Below, piece by piece: positions 54,801-64,000 of a stretch of 64,000 bases of DNA. The DNA comes from Phoronis australis (Eukaryota > Phoronida > Phoronidae). The notes under the pieces were generated by a model that saw only the letters and a list, made by a program, of their open reading frames with translations, was not told the DNA's origin and did not search any database. The translations under genes and the position numbers were made by a program. The DNA lies in contig NMRA01000600.1 in the NCBI GenBank assembly GCA_002633005.1, positions 172,695 to 236,694 of the forward strand, in the 5' to 3' direction. Position 1 is the stretch's first letter; each line of letters begins with the position of its first letter.

Positions 54801-57800
54801 GTACTCTGCCTCGTTGTACTCGGGCTCAAACATGTACCCACCCACTGAATGTCCGTGAAAAAATTCCTCGTCACCACTGCTGTGAACAAGGTCTCCGTCA
54901 CTCACACTACTGTCACTGTGATACGGGTCACCGACTCCAGCCATTTTCAGCTTACAACACACTAAACAATCCCTAAATCCAACGCAGTTGAGTTCTCTAC
55001 TAACCTATCTTGCCGCAGAATACTCGCCGATGGAAAGTGGTGGCGACAATTGTTGAAAACAGCACAATACAAATAGAACAGATTTGCACGGTAAAGTCAA
55101 CGCAAAACCAAGTGGCGGGAAACGCTTGCCTCCTAAAACGTCACTTCCGGAGTAGCAGACGAGTAATTTATAAAATTACGAAAAGCTGTAATTAAGTGGA
55201 AAATATGTCGAGGATAACCAACCAACCTTATTTTAGCTCAAAATGACATGGAAAAAGGTTGCCTTCGCCTTAAACGAAACAGATTAGTGCTAACACGCTC
55301 ATCCATGCACGGTCGGCGTCTGCCCTGTTGTCACTCTTATCCACAGCTTGGCACTTCTCGCATACTTTGAAAAAAAATCCGCTATCGCAAACTATGTAGG
55401 CCTACTCAAACATCACTGGAAGTTCGACTGAACCACGTGGGATTGTCTACTTCGGAAAATGACGACTGTATACCTACGTTTAAAAACAAGTTCCCAATTG
55501 CTATTCGTTTTGACAAAATATTTCTCCTTATTGTGTAATATGTTATATACTGAAACTTGCGTTTTATTAAAACAAATTTATTGTGGTACATTTTGGCCTT
55601 TTGGTAGGAAATTATAAGTTGCCTCATGGCGACGAATCACGGTATACCCTTTGTAAATTCTGCTAGTACACAAGGTGGTAAATTTTTATATTAATAAAAA
55701 CTTTATTTTCTGGCCTAGAAAGAAAATTCAAAGTTCTAAAATGCTTAGTTTTTCGCGAGGAATTCGGTTAGGCAGGTAGATTTTTGAAATAAACTTTACT
55801 TTTTTTGCCAATAGTTGACAGGCACGTAGTGTATGGCATAATGAGGTGATTACGTACGTGACCAAGCAGCCCAAACAGCTGGACTGAATTCAGTGGGCTA
55901 TTGTGTTCGCATTAGCAAACTCCAACCGTCGGACGAAGGCCGTCCGACGGTCAATGTTCAGCTGGGAAGGGTCCGCCATGCGCCCGTTTTGGCCCGGTAC
56001 TGGGCCGGTGTTGCTTTTGGTACAGGGCCAGTACATTTGCCAGTGTGCACGGCGTTATTGTGCCAGTACTGGCCATCAATACTGTGACAATATCATGGAC
56101 GGTAATTGGACACTATTGGTCCACTACTAGTCCACTACTGGTCCACTACTGTAATTTCAGCAACGCACCTAACGAACTCAGTATTCCTCATGCACACGGT
56201 TCATCGATCGGTTGTCAAACAAAACTCAGGTATCTCCAATAGTAACACTGATGACGTCAATGAGTTTTTTGTTACAAATAGCAGCATGGAAAAAAAACAG
56301 GTCAGTCGCCCAAGGTAGGCACAGAATCAAAGGCAGTTTGACAGAAGACTGCTGCAAAAAGGCAATTGGCGGATCTAACAGTCACCTCCTCACCGAAGCT
56401 GGAAAGAATGAGGTAGGAATCATTTCATTATATCATAGTGACTCTACATTTGTATGTCGCATATTTGACTTTGAATACCTACGGTACAACGCCGTTAAGC
56501 TGTAAGTTTCTACATGTATTTTCGTGAGCAGCATGAATATCGAAACCATCAGCGTCTTATGAGGAAAACGCTTCAGAGATTGGCAATGGCTAATCCTAAA
56601 ACTGCGAATTCGAAAATGATACATGTAAGATCGTATGTGACTTGAGCTGGAAATGGAAGTAGAATCATTTAATAAAGAATTTTAAGAGATCGGTTCGATA
56701 AGACAAAAATATGTCTGATTCATGTCTTTGTCCTAGACATGGGGAAAGCTGCCTTAAAAATTACAGTATGGATATCTTGAGATCCAGCACACTTCGTACA
56801 CCATTACAATTTTTTGCACGTCACTGTGTATTTTTAAAAACGAACACGTAATTCAGTGCTGTTATGTTATGTAATTCTTATAAAATCTAAAATAATCATG
56901 TTTCAATTTCATGATACGAGTGCAACATTAGGGACACCGAGGTTTATATACATTTGTGTATACAGAAACCATTAGGTGTACCGCTATCATTTTTCGTTCT
57001 TTAACACTTTATTTTCTACATTAAAAAAGCAAATTAAGTCAAACGTGGGCTTTACTTATATTCATAACAAACCTGGCATTTGGAAATCCAAAGGATGAAC
57101 AGGAAACATTAAGGAGGCCACGGTTCAGCAAGGCACAAGTGCAAATGTATGATAGCCACGGCTGCAAAACTTGAATACAGAGAAAAATATGGCAAAAATC
57201 ACACTGTACAGTGCTACTTTGTTTAGGTCAAAAGGACTACCATAGCCACCAGCAACATAATGTAAGCTTAGAAATAGGCAGCACCTTTGACAGGATCCGG
57301 TTACACAATACATACTGTTCTCTGTAACAATCAAACCTTCCTCTAAAATCAACTTTTTAAGTCTGCAAGACAATATATAGGGGCTGAGTTATCATTTCAC
57401 TCAAACACCTCAAGGCGGAACACATATTTAACATGCATCTTATTATCAATAGCGCATGTGAAAGGCCAGTCCAACATAGGAAAATGTAAACAGACTCGAA
57501 TATGTGTACACATTAGACACAATGGTACAACAAACACCATTTAACTGCTCAGCGATCCAGAAATGTGTGATTATAATACATTCAGGTGAATGTAATCTAT
57601 GTCAAAAACAAAACCATTATATTCCTCATATACATGCAATGTGATGATTCTTTTTCTACTTCTCGGATATTGTCAATAAAAAACAGCAGAAGTGATTTTC
57701 ACCCAATTATTACCATGCATGCCTTTGTTTTTAAGAATACCAACACATTTCAGTCGGTAAAATCAATGATGGACTTTGGAAAACAACATTCAAAATTCAT

Positions 57801-60800
57801 ATTTCATAGCAGTTGTCAATGACTCGTACAACTCACAACATAGAGAAGGGGGACTTGTCACTGTTGGACAGATCAAACTCGCCAGGGAGTTCCGCCAAAT
57901 ACAGCACATGCGCGCTAATGGAGCAGGAATCTAAAACGATTGTTGACATCGAACTCATGTCATCTTCAGGTTACTACAAACTAAACTATCCCTAAATCCA
58001 AAGTAATTGACTTCTCTAACAACCGAGCTTGTCGTAAGGTACTCATCGATATGAAGTAGTGACAACAATTTTAGGAAAACAGCACGAAAACAACAAATCC
58101 TCACAGTAAACTCAACGCAGAACCAAACAGGTGAGAAATTTTTGCCTCCTGAAACGTCATTTCCGGAGTACAGGGTGAGTAACTAATTAAATTGCGAAAA
58201 GCTGTAATTAAGTGAAAAATATGTCTGGGATTAATCAACCAACCTTATTTTTGCTAAACATGCCATGAAAAAGGTTGCTTTTGCCTTTAAAGTTTATTTT
58301 GAACAGTAGCACCTGTAAATTTGGATCCTACATCACAATGTATAAGAGCATCGCTCCGAGCCCCCTAGTGCCATAAATTGTCAAATGTAAGTAAATGTTG
58401 GGCATACTCATGGTTTGCTCTTGTCTTCGTCAATGCGAGAATCACCTTTTAATTCAAACAGCTGCAATTAACATCTGCACACAATGGTATTCTATTCAGA
58501 CCCCTGTTCAATACAACTATTATCAGCATTTTTTGTTTGAGCAGGGAACTCATGGTGACAAAATAGGGTGGAAAAAGGCGAGTTCAGCTATAATTTTACG
58601 GGCCTGCATTTCCGTGATTTAACTGTCATTTTTTTATTTTGTTAAGGCTTTGCTAGGACTACCAGGTTAGCCCAATACATCTAAAATACCAAAATTCTGT
58701 TGAAGTTAGGCTTTAGCAAATTGTGTTGCTTATTACACTATGACTTACGTTTCAACGACTGTACATACAAGTAAATTTAAAACAACTTTTGCAAACCTGC
58801 ACTCAGGCTTTCTCATGCCCTTTTTCTTTCGTTGGAAACATTCATTTTCAATCTCTTATACTGCTTTTTCACATTCAGGTTCTGAATGAACTCCAACTTT
58901 TGCTGTCAGATGTTTGCCTGCAAAACACATTAAATGTTAAAATACTTCATACAAAAGGGACAGGGGATCTGAAAGCTATTAATATGCATTTCATTCAACT
59001 GACTGGCTTTACAAAATACAGTCTATCAAACTTTCCGAATCAAGATAACAATTACTGCACTCTCTACCTCATAAAAGACTTTAATCTAACACCCCAGTTT
59101 GTTGACTATCTTTACAATGGGCCTGGGGTAAAAGAAGCAGTTGCCTGGGTCACACTAACCTATATTTGAAGGCGCGTTATACAATGAATGTACAATGGAT
59201 ATTCAATGTTTGCGCTCACTAGGCAAGCCTCTTTAGTTCGATGACTCCGAACTACTCTACCGTGTGAAAAAAGCAATTTACAGGTTGTGATATACAAGAT
59301 ACAGTGAAGTGCCCATTATTCCGTCCACGTGCGGAATATCTTGTGGGATATATACACAAAACGTAGCGAGAGTGGCGTTTATGAAGTAATATCCCAAGAG
59401 ATGTTATTCCGCGTATCGACCACTAACTTCATTGCGCGCTGTAATCAAACGATCAATCAACAATTTTTTTAAAATTTGGTAGTCATTTCAAACCTCGTTT
59501 CCAACCAGCACACTTTTCAACCAATATTATTTTGAAAGCCAGAATGTTTGAGCATTTTCACAGCATCCAGCTTTCACTGTAATAAAACAAAGAAGTCAAG
59601 TTTTACCTCATCTAGTCGCCAAAACGAAATGCTGCACATTTTTATCAAACGCAAGAGCTATTCAACTTGATACGAAATCTCTGTTCAATGCAAATAGAGA
59701 TCGTGAGTGGCAAGACTGTTATCATTAGCTGCTTTGTATGCCCTGCGAGAAATTTTATTACCCAAAGGCATGAAATTCCGAGTTCGTTCACGCTGTCTCA
59801 AAAATCGGTATGGTATAGTTTTGGGAATTATCAACACCAAAATTGGTTATCTGTTGAAAAAATACAGCTTTTATCTTACTTTGTCCCTATATGAAAGCTT
59901 ATAAAGTCTTTCTTTACCTGTACTTACAATCAAGATGGATTGAGTTACCCTGAAGGGCCAACGTGACACATGCCTGATCTTGAGACAATGTGTAATGTTA
60001 TTTATCCCACGCGGGTTGAATCTGTCTAGGGAAATACGGCCATGAAATGATTTTTCCGTATTCACCTCCTGCACTACTTCAACAGCGACCTCTGACATGG
60101 AAAGTTCAAAAGGTAGGTCAATATCCACTCGACGTCTTCAGCCGCTTCGATCATCAAAACTTTCCGAATATAGTTTAAAGTAATACAGTTGCAACAGTGT
60201 AACTAACACTTGACATGCAACCAGGCCCTAAACGCAAAATCTGGAACAAAACTGTTAATTATAACACACTTATGTCTCAGTTTTCAATTGCTGAATACTA
60301 TATCGTCTGCAACTCAAGCGCCGAGTCCTAGGAAATTAAAATGTCAAATATTGTTGTTTTTTAACTATTTTCAGGAGATGTTACAAGTTCACTGCAAAGT
60401 TGCCGCTGTTTTCATCTTTGCTACCTCTTTTCATGAAATAAATCGTTACTTTTAAAATTGTTACTTTTACAAGAGAAAACTTGCAACCTAGCGCGAAAGT
60501 ACATTCATGTAGGATGTGATCCGTCATGTGAACAGTCTTGGTGAAGTATTTGAAAAATCTTCCGAAAAAATGTAAGAAACATACGGGTTCGAAGCGCATG
60601 AGATAATTACCTTATTCCGCGTGTCTCGTGGGATTTTACTTCATGTACGTCACTCAAGGTACGTTTTGTGTATTTATGGCTTAACTAAGAAATTTAGCCA
60701 ATGGGCAAGTGGATTCAATGTCAGTGTTCTTAGTTCAAACTCCATGTATATTGACAGGGAACGTGTTCATTGACCACCATTCATCAAACTATTAAACTCT

Positions 60801-63800
60801 CTGTGTTAAAAATCTTTAATAACAATGCTCATCTGGGATATATATTATTAATCCCAAATTAGGCTTTCCTAACAATAATGGGACACTTGATTTTAAACTA
60901 AACATAAAGATTAACGTAAGATTCAATATAAAACCTGAAATATTTCACAGAGAGATTGTGCCATTGGGAAATCAAAACTATTAAAATCAGTGTACGTTTC
61001 CTTGTAATATTTTTACAACATCAAATGGTGGCATAATAGATTGCCTTGATTTTTAGTTTCAGAAAATATATACCAACCCAAGATGGGTTGATAGGATCTT
61101 GAAAATATTTTAAGATGAAGTAGACATTTAATGAGGGTTACACGTAACCTCAATGCATCCAAATGTGTCTTGAAGATCCCAAATAATGTCATGTTGCCTT
61201 ACCTGTGTTCCCTAAGGAAGGTGATGAAATAACAATTTTAGTTCGTGTATAAACTAGTAGAAACACTTACCTGTGATACAATAAATCTGGTCAGCATAGC
61301 CAATAAATCCAACTGTCGACCAAAGAAGACTACAACATTAATTCACCAATCTCAAGAATACTGTTTAGGGTTTTCCTTTTAAACACTTAGTTTTGCCTAT
61401 TATAAGATAAACAAATACAGCAGCTATTATTTACAAAAATAGCTTACGTTTTGCAAGATAATTTGTCATGATAGAAATAAAATTCCATGAGTAATTGAAA
61501 ATTCCTGATGTCATATTTTGTGATAAAATTGTGAAGTTTTCATTTAAAAAGTATTTCTTACAATCATCCAAAAGCATTGTTTTGGTATGGGTGTACCTTT
61601 CTTAAAACTGAAATTTTGACTAAAAAGTGGAAACATAATAATGAGTATAAAACATACTTTTACACACATGGATGTTTTTACCGAAAATATGTACTTTTGC
61701 TAGTTGGCAATGCCTAGTTTTATGATGCATGACACAAAATGGAGGTCACTAAATAAGGTTTGAGAAACCTAAAAACACACGCAATGCCGAGTATTGAAAT
61801 GCACCCACGACAGCATTGTGAATGGTGTGCTTCAAGGGTTGTTCTTAGTTTAAGAAATATGGCCATTGGATGTGTTGAACCATTATGAAATTGAAAAGGT
61901 GCCATAGTATCTCTAATACAAATCGATATGCCAAATTTCTAGTAATTGCCAGGATACAGAGGCAAGTACAAAAACTGAAATTGCTACCAGGGGGAGCACA
62001 GTCATAGTCAGATCCATCCAAAAAGTTGCGAGCAATCATTATCAGGTTTAGAAGCGAACGCCTTCAAAAGTTTAAAGATCCTTTAAAATAATCAGTAGCT
62101 ATGTGTGTAGCTGCAAAACATGCAAAATCACTACCAGGGGGCACCACAGCTAGTACACCGTCCAAAAATCACCGTCAACCATGGTCTTCTCATTGGGAAC
62201 ACTTCTGTCAATTTTCATCATGATCCTTTGAATGGTTTGGTTGATAAAAGGCGGACGTCAAAGAAGTAGTCAAAAAAAATTTTAGTGGCAACCAGGTAGC
62301 TCAGCATATGACATCGGTCTCAAAATGGAAAGGCATTGTCGTCTCCATAAGAGAAATATATTTGTTAAATTTTATGAAAATTCATTTCGAAACTCCAGAG
62401 ATACAGAGGCAAAAGTAAAATTATAAAATTGCCAGTTTGAGGACTGTGATTGTCAGATTTAGCTGAAACTTATCATCGCCTGTCGTCAGCTGTATATGAA
62501 CACATTTATAAATCTTATTAAGATGTTGCAAGGCATTTATGAGATACTGCCGCAGATGGCGGAAGAAACCCATGGAGAAGCGCCAACATAAATATCCATG
62601 TGCTTAAAATCACTTTTTGGGCTATTCGGCCCAAAATTATCATGGCATTCAGCATCTGATAATTGTATTGCATCCCTGTTGTTTCAATTGACGTATACTT
62701 ACCATTTTCACTAACTCTGAAAGAAAAAGGTCCGAGTCTACAAAAAATAAATACATTGAAATCTATACAATAATGGTGATGCTGAAATGTCACAATATAC
62801 ATTTCTATACAGAGTGAATGCCATTCGCCTAGGTTTCCATGCCGAGTAAATACTTTCATTACAACATTTTTGGAGTGTGAAACCAAACAGTGAAAGTCAA
62901 TAATTATATAATATTTTGAAAATTAACTGATTTCAGCATCAATTTTTATTCAAAAATGGGCGCCGCAGTGGTGAAATCTGACCCATGTAACATGGTTTCT
63001 AACTCAAGTTCTGCATGCCTAATGCTATTTCCGTGGAAACTCCGCCCACTTTCTAAACAAACTGATGCCCTCGCCTTTATCGCGTCCCCGAAGGTGATAA
63101 GGGAAATAGACGGTGTAATTAACTAAAGCGCCAATGACCGGAAATGCTTAAATTCAGCTAAATACAAAGCATGCTACGCCCAGACAAATAAAAGTATAGA
63201 CAATCTCACTGACCCAAAGTTCCACTGTAGTTCTTGTTAAGTGCTACAGAAATGACATACTACAAGGAAAGCAAAGAGTGGCCCGTAGAAAGATCATGTT
63301 ATCTTGATGTCCACCCTGGAATGACAAGGCTTGAACTAACAAATAAAATCTACCGGTATTTTACATATACTTAAATAATTTAGGATGACTCTTATGATCA
63401 CAGTATCTATATTGAGGACAACCATAGAAGCCACGACAAATGTCGATTGTGATGAATATCACGATGACTAAAGTGATTTTAAGCTTTCAACAGCAATGCA
63501 TGTACTAAGTTGAAACTGAATGAAAAATCGTGATGATGGTGATGGTGAATAATGAGGACAAAAATGCAGTACATGGTAAACAGAAAAACTTGTAGCGAGA
63601 AAACAGTTAATAAAAGAGCAGCCATCAGAAAATATCCAATAAATGGAGAAACGAATGATACATACCCAGTTTCAAAAATGGTGTGAAGAGTAACATCAAA
63701 ATGGCTGCAACCATGCATCCGATATGATGATCAGACAAAGAACTCGAAGACAAAGCAAATAACAAACTTAGTGGAAAAACTACTGTCAATATTACTAGCG

Positions 63801-64000
63801 TACTGTCAGTTGTACAATAATTTATGACTTAGTGCCCATTTCACAGTATGCAATCTTTAAGATGTAGTCAATGGGCATAGCATCAATTCCTTTCACTACA
63901 ATACAGGTAACGCAATTTCTAAGATATTGAATTGTCCTTCAAATAGTTGACATGCTGAAGATCAAGCACAACGAGGAGTTGAGCGGAGACACCTGCTGTT

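Overview
This is a eukaryotic nuclear window, AT-rich and repeat-rich, with short exons, kilobase introns and consensus splice sites. It looks like a marine invertebrate, possibly a deuterostome such as a hemichordate or lancelet. That placement is inference from the families seen: a lancelet-style glycosyltransferase-like protein, THAP and P2X-C-like mobile genes, and CAGTGGCGGATC-tipped repeats. The ORF pattern alone hides most real coding sequence because the exons are short; the main genes below were rebuilt from splice sites and matching phases.

3.3-16.9 kb (+): a three-exon gene for a type II membrane, glycosyltransferase-like protein of 397 residues. Its introns hold THAP relics, small inverted-repeat elements, a tRNA-like promoter and a mis-assembled block at 10.0-13.55 kb, where two alleles were laid end to end with single-N joins.

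19.05-21.44 kb (-): a decayed, intron-bearing copy of DPAGT1 (ALG7, first enzyme of N-glycan assembly). It has a frameshift, two stops and a lost splice acceptor, and is cut by a mobile-gene remnant on the + strand at 18.8-19.05 kb.

22-44 kb: mostly non-coding and repeats, with several unidentified exon-like segments (17.9, 20.8, 33.9-35.3, 36.8, 43.2 kb), diverged tandem repeats, a degenerate telomere-like tract, and a second allelic mis-assembly at 35.8-41.9 kb that reveals a 3.2 kb insertion/deletion difference.

45.1-48.8 kb: a 3.7 kb DNA transposon relic with long (~350 bp) terminal inverted repeats. It carries a decayed gene of a widespread uncharacterised invertebrate family with a nuclease-like motif (possibly Academ-type).

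50.8-58.3 kb: a LINE 3' end, then a three-exon minus-strand small gene (52.0-53.37 kb). Its start codon lies inside the terminal inverted repeat of a THAP-transposase/P2X-C element (53.34-55.27 kb). A 5'-truncated relative of that element lies at 57.74-58.29 kb.

58.8-64 kb: a terminal-exon-like ORF (+), a ~150 bp periodic repeat, and several minus-strand exons that probably belong to a membrane protein gene running off the right edge.
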